This document shows, piece after piece, positions 9,205 through 16,507 of a DNA stretch of 64,000 nt. The notes under the pieces are model-generated. The model searched no databases, was not told the DNA's origin, and worked only from the letters and a program-made list of their open reading frames with translations. Location of the stretch: the NCBI GenBank assembly GCA_043808325.1, contig JAZDEY010000037.1, positions 1 through 64,000 on the forward strand, given 5' to 3'. This stretch comes from JAZDEY01 sp043808325 [NCBI: Candidatus Eiseniibacteriota bacterium]. GTDB lineage: Bacteria; Arandabacterota; Arandabacteria; Arandabacterales. Made by a program: the position numbers and the translations under genes. Numbering within the stretch: the first letter of the stretch is position 1; every line of letters begins with the position of its first letter.

Positions 9205-10509
9205 TCAGTCGCCGCAAGTGGTTGCCTCAAGACCTCCGTCGCGAATGCTCTTGATCCGCGCCCGCACGATCGTGTTGGGCGCAGGGTCGCCATCGAAGAA
9301 GATCCTCACGTAGTTGTCGCTCAGACCCACGGCATGGCCGCCGATGGTGAGCCCCAGCACTATCGTCTCGAGCGTCTTACCCACAAGACTCTGCCTGAAC
9401 GATAGGGATTTCTCGCACCCAAGTTGCCGGATAATGCCGCTTCTCTTTCTCTTGGTCTCAGGATCGACCTGACCTGCAAGACCTAAGGCCGGGGTTCCTT
9501 CCCTCGGTGAAAATCCAAACACGTGGAGGTACGTGATAGGCAGGCTCTTGAGGAGATCGTAAGTGTTGGCGAAAGCCCGCTCGTCCTCGCCGGGAAAACC
9601 TACCATCACATCGGCGCCAATTCCACAGTCGGGGACTCTGGCGGCGACGCTCTCGATCACAGCCCGGTAACGAGCTCCTCCATATGGCCGCCCCATCGCC
9701 CTCAAGATGCCGTCATCGCCGCTCTGGAGCGGAACATGGACGTGCCGGCACAGTTTGGAAGTGCGATCCCCTAGGAAACGAATGAGATCGGCACTAAGAT
9801 CGGTGGGTTCCACCGAGCTCAGCCTTAACCTCGATAGGCGATCGGTGGGCGCGATCCTCCTGAGGAGTTCCGCGAGAGAGGTCTGCGGTACAAGGTCTCT
9901 CCCGTATGAACCAAGGTGAACTCCGGTAAGCACGGCCTCTTGGAAGCCCGTTTGCACAAGGTTTTCGATTTCGCGCCCGACATCGGCCGGGCTCTTGCTG
10001 CGGCTGCGGCCCCTCGCTGAGGGGACGGCACAGTAGGTGCATCGGTTGTCGCACCCATCCTGGATCTTGACAAAAGCTCTGGTGTATCCTCCGAAACCGT
10101 GAAGGTCTCTCCGGCTTCTGAGTTCCCCGGTGTGATCGATCTTCCCCACCTCGACCAAGGGCTCGGCCCTCTTGGCAATCTCGAGGTAGGCTTCGATGTT
10201 GTCTTTCTCGGCATTGCCGATCACCAGGTCGACCCCCGCGATCTCGGCGACCGTCTGGGGACTTCGCTGAGCATAGCAGCCGGTAACGATGATCAGTGCC
10301 CTGGGATTCGCCCTTATTGCTCGCCTGACCGCCTGGCGCGACCGGCAGTCACTCTTAGAAGTAACTGCGCATGTATTGATCACATATATATCGGCCCTGG
10401 CGGACTGCCGATCGGTTGTGTATCCGCAATCCTCGGCAGCCTCTCTCATCTGCTCGGTTTCGAACCGGTTGAGCTTACACCCTATGGTCATAAAGGTGAT
10501 CGATTTCAT
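9205..10509 (-). CDS. mtaB: tRNA (N6-threonylcarbamoyladenosine-37) methylthiotransferase
   Basis: A 434-residue radical-SAM methylthiotransferase, paralogous to MiaB, that makes ms2t6A37. The start ATG at 10509 gives MKSITFMTIGCKLN and overlaps the upstream stop in ATGA; the longer frame to 10611 only adds sequence inside the neighbour. Motifs are TIGCKLN, TCAVTSKSD and CDNRCTYC. The N-terminal IGCKLN and the HVHVPLQSG region favour MtaB over MiaB. It lies 6 nt upstream of miaB. Confidence 0.92.
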   Translation of the reverse strand: MKSITFMTIGCKLNRFETEQMREAAEDCGYTTDRQSARADIYVINTCAVTSKSDCRSRQAVRRAIRANPRALIIVTGCYAQRSPQTVAEIAGVDLVIGNAEKDNIEAYLEIAKRAEPLVEVGKIDHTGELRSRRDLHGFGGYTRAFVKIQDGCDNRCTYCAVPSARGRSRSKSPADVGREIENLVQTGFQEAVLTGVHLGSYGRDLVPQTSLAELLRRIAPTDRLSRLRLSSVEPTDLSADLIRFLGDRTSKLCRHVHVPLQSGDDGILRAMGRPYGGARYRAVIESVAARVPDCGIGADVMVGFPGEDERAFANTYDLLKSLPITYLHVFGFSPREGTPALGLAGQVDPETKRKRSGIIRQLGCEKSLSFRQSLVGKTLETIVLGLTIGGHAVGLSDNYVRIFFDGDPAPNTIVRARIKSIRDGGLEATTCGD

Positions 10510-11459
10510 TCGGCGATGTCCCACCTTCCGCAGCGGCTGCCCCATCTTGAGACCAGGGCCGTCCCATTGAAGATCTCGATCACGTCGCAACGGTTGGAGC
10601 ACTCTGGGCACTCGAAGGTCTGGCTTGTCAGGTGCTCGCCCTCAACCCCAAATCCCTTGAACTTGGTCCGCCGACCCCTTAAGTCCTCTCTCCCCGCTGC
10701 CAGTGCGACCCCGATTGCACCCATCACATCGTGGTACTGCGGCACCCGAATCCCGATCCCCAGTTCCTTTTCGAACGCTTCCGCGACAGCCCGGTTGGAA
10801 GCAACTCCACCCTGGAAAATCACGGGTGGCTCGATCGGTTTGCCTCGGCCGACACTCGAAAGGAAATTCCGCGCAAGCGACTCGCACAGTCCCCTGAGGA
10901 TTGCCTGGCGTCCTATGCCGCGCTGCTGTTTGTCGATTACGTCGGTCTCCGCGAAAACCGCGCATCGCCCGGCTATACGTACCCCGTCGGGTGCGGACCT
11001 TGCAAGCCTCGCAAGTTCTTCAATCGTGATTCCCATACGGCTTGCCTGATAGTCGAGGAAGCTGCCCGTGCCGGCCGCGCAAACCGTGTTCATTGCGAAG
11101 TCCACGGCTACTCCGTCTCTGACGATTATGATCTTTGAATCCTGGCCTCCGATCTCGATCACCGTTCTTGCGTCCGGGAAGAAATGGAGGGCCGCCGTCG
11201 TATGTGCGGTGATCTCGTTCCTGACCACGTCGGCCCCCATTAGGGCGGCAGCAAGGTACCGGCCGCTGCCCGTGGTACCGCAGCAGAGGACCTCCATCTC
11301 GAGCATCCCGCGGTCGGCCTCGGCCAGGATCCGCTTGACCGATCCTATCGGATCGCCCTCGGTCCTCAGGTAGGAGTGATGCACCACCTGCCGATCGACA
11401 TCCAACACCGCAAGGTTGGTGCTGACCGCCCCCACATCGAGACCCAGATAGGCTATCAT
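10506..11459 (-). CDS. ASKHA ATPase, 2-hydroxyacyl-CoA dehydratase activase type
   Basis: A 317-residue BcrAD/BadFG/HgdC-family protein. It opens with the ASKHA phosphate loop GLDVGAVSTN. The two cluster-bridging cysteines of the family appear as TVCAAGTGS and AGRCAVFAETD; in the known dimer one [4Fe-4S] sits between subunits and ATP drives low-potential electron transfer. Unlike classical HgdC it has a C-terminal cysteine knuckle, CPECSNRCD...GSRCGRW, like that in larger activase proteins. No dehydratase subunits are nearby; the upstream genes encode a homocysteine methyltransferase and a corrinoid protein. A role in reductively reactivating that corrinoid is possible but inferred. Confidence 0.8.
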   Translation of the reverse strand: MIAYLGLDVGAVSTNLAVLDVDRQVVHHSYLRTEGDPIGSVKRILAEADRGMLEMEVLCCGTTGSGRYLAAALMGADVVRNEITAHTTAALHFFPDARTVIEIGGQDSKIIIVRDGVAVDFAMNTVCAAGTGSFLDYQASRMGITIEELARLARSAPDGVRIAGRCAVFAETDVIDKQQRGIGRQAILRGLCESLARNFLSSVGRGKPIEPPVIFQGGVASNRAVAEAFEKELGIGIRVPQYHDVMGAIGVALAAGREDLRGRRTKFKGFGVEGEHLTSQTFECPECSNRCDVIEIFNGTALVSRWGSRCGRWDIAE

Positions 11460-11530
11460 GCGATTCAGGACCCTTCCTTGAAGGAAACTCTAAAGTGATG
11501 AATAAGCGGTGTCAACGCCGGCCGGGGCGC

Positions 11531-12412
11531 TCAGAACCTCCCCAGCACCTGCGCGATTGCCCTTATGTGGGCGGGCGTCGTGCCGCAACAGCCCCCGATC
11601 GCGCACACACCGAGGCGTATCAGGTCCGGGACTCCCTCCGCCATCCTAGCCGGGTCTTCAGGGTAAACCAGACACCCTTCCCGAAGGGTCGGCAGGCCGG
11701 CGTTGGGCTGGGTTATCGTGCCGGCGTGAGAAACGCTAACCATGTCCTTCATTATCCCTATGGCCTCGTCGATTCCACTGCAGCAATTGGTCCCGACCAG
11801 CTCGGCACCTGCCTCGGTCATCTTCAGGGCGGCTTCGCCCGGTGAGGTCCCCATAATGGTACGGTAGCCCCTCGCGCCTTTTGAGAAGACCGCCGTTGCG
11901 ACGACGGGCTTTGATGAGACCGCCTTTATGGCCGAAATCGCGATCGAGGCCTCGCTGACATCGGTCATGGTCTCTACCAGAAAGAAGTCTATGCCGGCCT
12001 TGTCCATCAAGGCGCCGACCTCGGCAAAGCTATCGTAGACCTTGGCGTGAGGAGTGTCGCCATAAGGCTCCAGCAGGAGCCCTGTGGGGCCGACCGAGCC
12101 GGCAACCATACAGGTGTCGCCGCTGGCACTCCTCGCGAGATCTATGCCTCGTGCGACAATATCTGGAAGTCTGGAGCTCAGTCCGTGCGCGGCAAGCTTC
12201 AAACTGTTGGCGCCGAAGGTATTGGTCTCGAGGTAATCCGCACCTGCCTCACGGTAGGCCGAATGGATTTGCGTCACCAGGTCAGGCCGGTCAAGATTCG
12301 CGAGATCGGGAGAGCTTCCTGCCTTGAGACCTCGCGCCTGGAGCATCGTCCCCATAGCGCCGTCACCCAGCACCGGCCCGAGCCTGATACGCTCGAGTAG
12401 ATCCATTGTCAC
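11531..12412 (-). CDS. Homocysteine S-methyltransferase (MetH N-terminal-domain type)
   Basis: A 293-residue stand-alone Hcy-binding TIM barrel. Zinc-ligand cysteines are visible as GTNCCSG (about residue 205) and IGGCCGTT (about residue 271). The N-terminus LGDGAMGTMLQARGL and LETNTFGAN are typical of the MetH homocysteine domain. A GTG at 12412 with AGGAG 6 nt upstream is the best start; ATG 12406 is the alternative. The stop of the corrinoid gene is 12 nt upstream. With that protein it forms a split cobalamin methionine synthase lacking the folate and reactivation domains. Confidence 0.9.
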   Translation of the reverse strand: MTMDLLERIRLGPVLGDGAMGTMLQARGLKAGSSPDLANLDRPDLVTQIHSAYREAGADYLETNTFGANSLKLAAHGLSSRLPDIVARGIDLARSASGDTCMVAGSVGPTGLLLEPYGDTPHAKVYDSFAEVGALMDKAGIDFFLVETMTDVSEASIAISAIKAVSSKPVVATAVFSKGARGYRTIMGTSPGEAALKMTEAGAELVGTNCCSGIDEAIGIMKDMVSVSHAGTITQPNAGLPTLREGCLVYPEDPARMAEGVPDLIRLGVCAIGGCCGTTPAHIRAIAQVLGRF

Positions 12413-12424
12413 GACCGGCTCCTA

Positions 12425-13069
12425 TTAGGCTATGAACTTCTTCGCCAGATCGACCGCCGAAGCCGCATCGTCTCCATAGCCGTCGGCGCCGATCTCCCTT
12501 GCAAAGGCTGCGGTCATAGGCGCGCCGCCGACCATGGTTTTGATCTTGCCGGTGAGGCGCTGCGACTTGAGTATCTCAATGGTGTCCTTCATTATGTACA
12601 TAGTGGTGGTAAGCAGGGCCGACATCCCGATGATCCTGGCGCTGTGCTGGACCGCCGCCTCGACGAATCGCTCCGGCGGCACGTCATTGCCGAGATCCAC
12701 GACCTCGAACCCCGCACCCTCAAGCATCATCGCCACCAGGTTCTTGCCAATATCGTGCAGATCGCCCCGCACAGTGCCCACGACAACAGTGCCTCTCGGC
12801 TTCACGCCTTCCTTCACCAGGAGCGGCTTGAGCACCTGCATCGCCTGTTGCATCGACTTTGCAGAAAGCAACACCTCAGGCACATAGACCTCGTTAGCTT
12901 TGAAGAGCTCCCCAATCTCATCCATTCCCGATATCAGAGCCTGATTGAGTATCACTACCGGCTCCACCCCGGCATCCACTGCTTGTTGGGCAAGCGCTCT
13001 GGCATGCGCCATATCGCCTCTTATTACGGCCTGCTTGAGTTCGCCAACAACCTCCATCCCTTCCTCCAT
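12425..13069 (-). CDS. Corrinoid (B12-binding) methyl-carrier protein
   Basis: A 214-residue protein built from an N-terminal helical cap (residues 1-90) and a Rossmann-like cobalamin domain. The base-off/His-on motif DLHDIGKN gives the lower cobalt ligand at about H105, with further B12-pocket motifs MSALLTTTM and GGAPMT. It is the size of the MtbC/MttC-type carriers and of the MetH cobalamin module. It lies directly upstream of the homocysteine methyltransferase, its likely methyl acceptor partner. Two in-frame ATGs (13069 and 13057) both have good Shine-Dalgarno sequences. The original methyl donor enzyme is not in the window. Confidence 0.92.
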   Translation of the reverse strand: MEEGMEVVGELKQAVIRGDMAHARALAQQAVDAGVEPVVILNQALISGMDEIGELFKANEVYVPEVLLSAKSMQQAMQVLKPLLVKEGVKPRGTVVVGTVRGDLHDIGKNLVAMMLEGAGFEVVDLGNDVPPERFVEAAVQHSARIIGMSALLTTTMYIMKDTIEILKSQRLTGKIKTMVGGAPMTAAFAREIGADGYGDDAASAVDLAKKFIA

Positions 13070-13070
13070 C

Positions 13071-13181
13071 CTACGGCCTCCATGAGTAGAAACATATTAC
13101 CTTGGTTTCGGTCATTTCGGCGATTGCATATTTTATTCCTTCCCTGCCGATGCCGCTATCCTTTACCCCACCATAAGGCAT
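13071..13181 (-). pseudogene. C-terminal remnant of an aldehyde dehydrogenase
   Basis: A 36-codon stretch reads [20 protein letters not shown] followed by [16 protein letters not shown] and a stop. This is the conserved C-terminal signature of the NAD(P)-aldehyde dehydrogenase family ([12 protein letters not shown], near the end of proteins of about 480 residues). An in-frame TGA immediately precedes it and no upstream ALDH sequence remains; the PorV-like gene ends 50 nt away. Only the last 7-8 percent of the gene survives, so it is a deletion relic. It ends 1 nt before the corrinoid gene start, so it may once have headed that operon. Confidence 0.8.
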
Positions 13182-13230
13182 TCAGATTGAGCATGCAGCT
13201 TCCCCTTCCGCTGTCGGCCTAGGGAGTACC

Positions 13231-14310
13231 TCAAAAATCCATGGTGACGGAGATCCGGTGGGAATTGTCCAGCTCCGTATCTCGCCAGAAGGCATAATCG
13301 ACGCCGAATTGGTTGACTTTGAGACCGATTCCAGCGGTGGGTTTTCTCCGATCCATGCCGAGGCTCACATGCACCAACCCTCGGTAATCGTAACTCGCGC
13401 CAAGCCTGATGTCACCACTTACGTCGGAGAACGAGAAATCTGCCTCCTCCTTGCTCAAACCTTCGAACTTGAAATCGCAATCACCCGCAAGAAGCAGGGT
13501 TCCCGAAATCGCGGACAGCGGCACCGCGTAGGAGGCGCCCAATTTGAGCGTAGGGTATATGGTTTCCTTGGTGCTTACTTTCTTCTTCTCAAGCCCCCCT
13601 TCCTGGGCCGGTGTGTAGTACCAGCCATCCCAGTAAAGGGGTGTGGTCGTCAGGTCCTGAACGTTTGCTCCCAGCCTCAGATGGTCGGTGAGATGATAGA
13701 GCATTCCCAGGTCCACACCGAAACCGAGGCAGGTAATGTCGGCGATTTCCTTCCAGATCACCTTGGCATTCAGGCCCACAGAAAGATTGGGTCTCACAGT
13801 TTTCGCATAGGAGAGCAGCCCTGCTATCTCGTTGTCGCTCTCCCACCGGACCCTTGAGGGCTGCCACAACCTTCGCTCGGTGCCCGGATCCCACACTCCG
13901 TTGCCGTTCAGGTCCTCGAAGTCAACCCCTGCCGAATCCAGGTGAGAGGTCATGGCTATGTCGCTCACGCGAAGCCACAGAATGCTTATTGCCCCGGCGG
14001 CCTCCTCACCACCCACGCGCGACAGCGGACGGGCCAGGCCGAAACAGTTGTAATCCACAAGATTCCCAAACCGCTCGGAATGCATCAGCAATACCTGACT
14101 CTCCTCAGGCTGGACCAGCCCTGCCGGATTCCAATAGGCGGCGCTGGCGTCGTCTGCGACCGAACCGAATGCCCCACCCATGCCGAGAGCTCTTGCCCCA
14201 AGCCCGGTCGCGAAGAATTCACCGGCGAGTTTGGTGGCTCCGGCGTCCACGGCTCCGACCCCTATCAAGGCAACCACCAGCACAATCATGCTCAGGCGTC
14301 GCACAAACAT
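13231..14310 (-). CDS. PorV/PorQ-like outer-membrane beta-barrel protein
   Basis: A 359-residue exported barrel. The signal peptide is about residues 1-25. The mature N-terminus carries the family hallmark GLGARALGMGGAF...DDASAAYWNPAGL, followed by alternating amphipathic strands and a C-terminal Phe (RISVTMDF), as in outer-membrane barrels. PorV-type proteins act in type IX secretion or as general FadL-like barrels in FCB bacteria. No other Por/Gld gene is in the window. It is 14 nt downstream of the DUF885 gene and probably shares its promoter at 16071-16099. Confidence 0.82.
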   Translation of the reverse strand: MFVRRLSMIVLVVALIGVGAVDAGATKLAGEFFATGLGARALGMGGAFGSVADDASAAYWNPAGLVQPEESQVLLMHSERFGNLVDYNCFGLARPLSRVGGEEAAGAISILWLRVSDIAMTSHLDSAGVDFEDLNGNGVWDPGTERRLWQPSRVRWESDNEIAGLLSYAKTVRPNLSVGLNAKVIWKEIADITCLGFGVDLGMLYHLTDHLRLGANVQDLTTTPLYWDGWYYTPAQEGGLEKKKVSTKETIYPTLKLGASYAVPLSAISGTLLLAGDCDFKFEGLSKEEADFSFSDVSGDIRLGASYDYRGLVHVSLGMDRRKPTAGIGLKVNQFGVDYAFWRDTELDNSHRISVTMDF

Positions 14311-14324
14311 ATGTCCCCCCTGTC

Positions 14325-16022
14325 CTATTCCTTCCCCGTCGCCCGTGACATCACGCAGACTCTCAGGAGAGATGGCGGCAGTGAGCCACAGGAAAGAAGC
14401 ATGTCGTGAAACTCCTTCAGGCTGAAGTTTGATCCCCTCAACCGCCTGACTTCATCCTTCAAAGCAACTATATTCCTTTTACCTATAAGGTAACTCATTG
14501 GCTGCGTTGGGTCTACAGCGTAGCTTCTTACCTCCTGTTCGGCGAAGGCACGGTCCTGCCCCGTCTCTCTTACCATGAAATCCACTGCCTGGTCTAGGGA
14601 GAACTGCTTGAGCTGGAGCTTGATGTCGATCACCGCACGGGCCGCCCGCAGCCTGATGCCCCCAAGCGCCCGTCGCATGCCGTCGGCCCCGTAATAGCCC
14701 TCGCCGGCCATCATCTCTTCGCAGTAAAGAGCCCAGCCCTCCATCATGAAGTTGTCCTGCTGAAGTTTCCTCACGAAGGACGGGCCGCGGTTGGCAATAA
14801 CCACCTGAAGATGATGTCCGGGATAAAGCTCGTGCACCATTAGGCCTTTGAACTTGCGCTCGCCGGCAGCGATGGCATAGTAGATCTTCTCTTCAACCCT
14901 GAGGCTATCGGGGAGCGGCACGTACAAGAGACCTCGTTGGTCGGTATCGAAAGGGCCCGGGGGCTCGTAGGCGTAACCCGGAGCCATCACTCTTATGAAA
15001 GCGGGCGTCTCGACCACCGCGACCGATGCCCCCTGAGGAATAGTGACGATGTCCTTTCTGGTAAGAAAGGCCAACGCGGAATCGGCTTCGGTCCCATAGA
15101 ACGCGAGGATGTCACTCATCGTAAGGCGCGAGGCGTACGCTGTGTCCACTTTGGCCTCGCGCCCGCTCTTCGGCAGACCGTTGAGCCTATCCTTGGTATC
15201 TTTAAGCACACGCTCGGCGTAGGCCAGAATCTCCTCGGGAGGTTCGTCGATGAGATGCTCGTCCGTCAGCAGCCGCACGAAATTATCGTATCCCAGTGCA
15301 AAATCGGGGTTGGCGGTGACACTCAGGGAGTCAAGGTAGGCCGCGAATTGCTCCAGCGATTGATAAGCCCTATCGATCAGGGCTGAATCAAGGCCGGCGC
15401 CTCCCGGCGACCCTTCTTCTGGGCGACTCTCAAGATCCCGAAGAAAGGGCAGGAAGGCCTTGCCGCTGGCAGAGGCGACTTCGCAGTGCAACCTTATGGG
15501 GTCGGTGAGATTCTTGCGCGCCATCTCCAGCGTCTTCGGCAGATGGGCCAAGCGGGCGCGGAAACTCGGGTCGAGCCAAAATCGCTGATCGCGTATGGCG
15601 AGATAGTAGAGGCCGTTGGTGCACCCATCCATATAGAGGATCGGGGACTTGGTCGGCATCTTGAGGTCTTCAAGCAGGAAGAGCTGAGTGGACATATCGG
15701 CAACCAGGGCCTTCATGTCGATCCAGGTCTGGATGTCAAGGCTGTCCTCGGTGAAGGACATCAGATCCTGTCGCATTCTCTTGGTCTGGATGATAAAGCG
15801 TCTCACCTTCCGGGGAGCAAAGGTCGAGAGGAGTGAGTCATAAGCGACCACACCCATACTGGTCGCGTAGGCCGGATACATGGCGAACCTGGCCTCGTAG
15901 TACACGTGTGAGATGGAGTCTACGTTCGCTCTGGCAGCCGCGGGCGAGATCGGGATCTGTTCCTGACCCAATGAACCCTTGGGCAGCAAGATGAGAAGCA
16001 ACAAACCTAGCAAGAAGCGCAA
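14325..16022 (-). CDS. DUF885 family exported putative metallopeptidase
   Basis: A 565-residue protein with a signal peptide (about residues 1-19). It belongs to DUF885, a largely helical family related to M32/M2-like metallopeptidases. The probable metal motif is HELYPGHHLQ near residue 394, an HExxxxHH variant of the zincin site, and a downstream Glu in FMMEGWALYCEEM is well placed as third ligand. Export implies periplasmic or surface peptide hydrolysis. A good promoter lies about 50-75 nt upstream. The substrate is unknown and enzymatic activity is inferred from family similarity. Confidence 0.85.
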   Translation of the reverse strand: MRFLLGLLLLILLPKGSLGQEQIPISPAAARANVDSISHVYYEARFAMYPAYATSMGVVAYDSLLSTFAPRKVRRFIIQTKRMRQDLMSFTEDSLDIQTWIDMKALVADMSTQLFLLEDLKMPTKSPILYMDGCTNGLYYLAIRDQRFWLDPSFRARLAHLPKTLEMARKNLTDPIRLHCEVASASGKAFLPFLRDLESRPEEGSPGGAGLDSALIDRAYQSLEQFAAYLDSLSVTANPDFALGYDNFVRLLTDEHLIDEPPEEILAYAERVLKDTKDRLNGLPKSGREAKVDTAYASRLTMSDILAFYGTEADSALAFLTRKDIVTIPQGASVAVVETPAFIRVMAPGYAYEPPGPFDTDQRGLLYVPLPDSLRVEEKIYYAIAAGERKFKGLMVHELYPGHHLQVVIANRGPSFVRKLQQDNFMMEGWALYCEEMMAGEGYYGADGMRRALGGIRLRAARAVIDIKLQLKQFSLDQAVDFMVRETGQDRAFAEQEVRSYAVDPTQPMSYLIGKRNIVALKDEVRRLRGSNFSLKEFHDMLLSCGSLPPSLLRVCVMSRATGKE

Positions 16023-16070
16023 TATGCCCTCTCCACCGATATGTAGATGCTGATGTTTCGGGTCTGGGTA

Positions 16071-16099
16071 AGGATAGGTAGAAAACCGGCGCCTGTCAA
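16071..16099 (-). promoter_or_regulatory. Sigma-70 promoter for the DUF885-PorV operon
   Basis: Reading the minus strand: TTGACA (16099-16094), a 17-nt spacer, then TATCCT (16076-16071). Transcription would begin about 42 nt upstream of the DUF885 start. Confidence 0.6.
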
Positions 16100-16133
16100 C
16101 CCATATTGACCCTGGCTGGGCGCATCGTCACAG

Positions 16134-16222
16134 TGGTGCCGAGGGTCGGGGTTGAACCGACACGGATCTTACGATCCAGAGGATTTTAAGTCCTCTGCGT
16201 CTGCCAATTCCGCCACCCCGGC
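16134..16222 (-). tRNA. tRNA-Leu (anticodon TAA)
   Basis: An 89-nt class II tRNA with encoded CCA. The acceptor stem GCCGGGG pairs with CCTCGGC (one G-U). The anticodon loop is CTTAAAA, giving anticodon TAA. The T arm is GTCGG-TTCAACC-CCGAC, and the long variable arm expected for leucine is present. The discriminator base is A. Confidence 0.97.
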
Positions 16223-16232
16223 ACCCTAGAAC

Positions 16233-16261
16233 ATTCTATGGGGCCACTGAGTAGTTGGCAA
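16233..16261 (-). promoter_or_regulatory. Promoter for tRNA-Leu
   Basis: Minus strand TTGCCA (16261-16256), a 17-nt spacer, TAGAAT (16238-16233). The predicted start is only a few bases upstream of the tRNA 5' end. Confidence 0.6.
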
Positions 16262-16336
16262 GTCAAAGTCGGAGCGGCTTACGCCGCGGCGGTTCGCAGT
16301 GCTTGCTACAGCGATCGGGACGAGTTCGTCGGCACC

Positions 16337-16504
16337 CTAGAAGAGCGTGTAGATAAAGGGTGCCAATGCCGAGCCTTCAGTGAACACGATCAGTGCGCTC
16401 AGTGCGAGCAGGAAAACGATGATCGGAAGCAACCACCACTTCTTCCTGACTTTCAAGAAGGAGCCGAACTCCCCAATAATCGCCAGTTTCGATCTGAATG
16501 CCAT
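16337..16504 (-). CDS. DUF5989 family small membrane protein
   Basis: A 55-residue protein beginning MAFRSKLAIIGEFGSFLKVR and ending EGSALAPFIYTLF. A basic, aromatic KVRKKWW segment precedes one membrane helix (about residues 25-42), and the conserved tail SALAPFIYTLF follows. This matches DUF5989, short proteins that travel with carbamoyltransferase, SGNH-hydrolase and SxtJ-like genes. GGAGGGG lies 9 nt upstream of the ATG, and the gene begins 3 nt after the SGNH-hydrolase stop. Biochemical role is unknown; it may anchor or organise the neighbouring membrane enzymes. Confidence 0.85.
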   Translation of the reverse strand: MAFRSKLAIIGEFGSFLKVRKKWWLLPIIVFLLALSALIVFTEGSALAPFIYTLF

Positions 16505-16507
16505 CGG

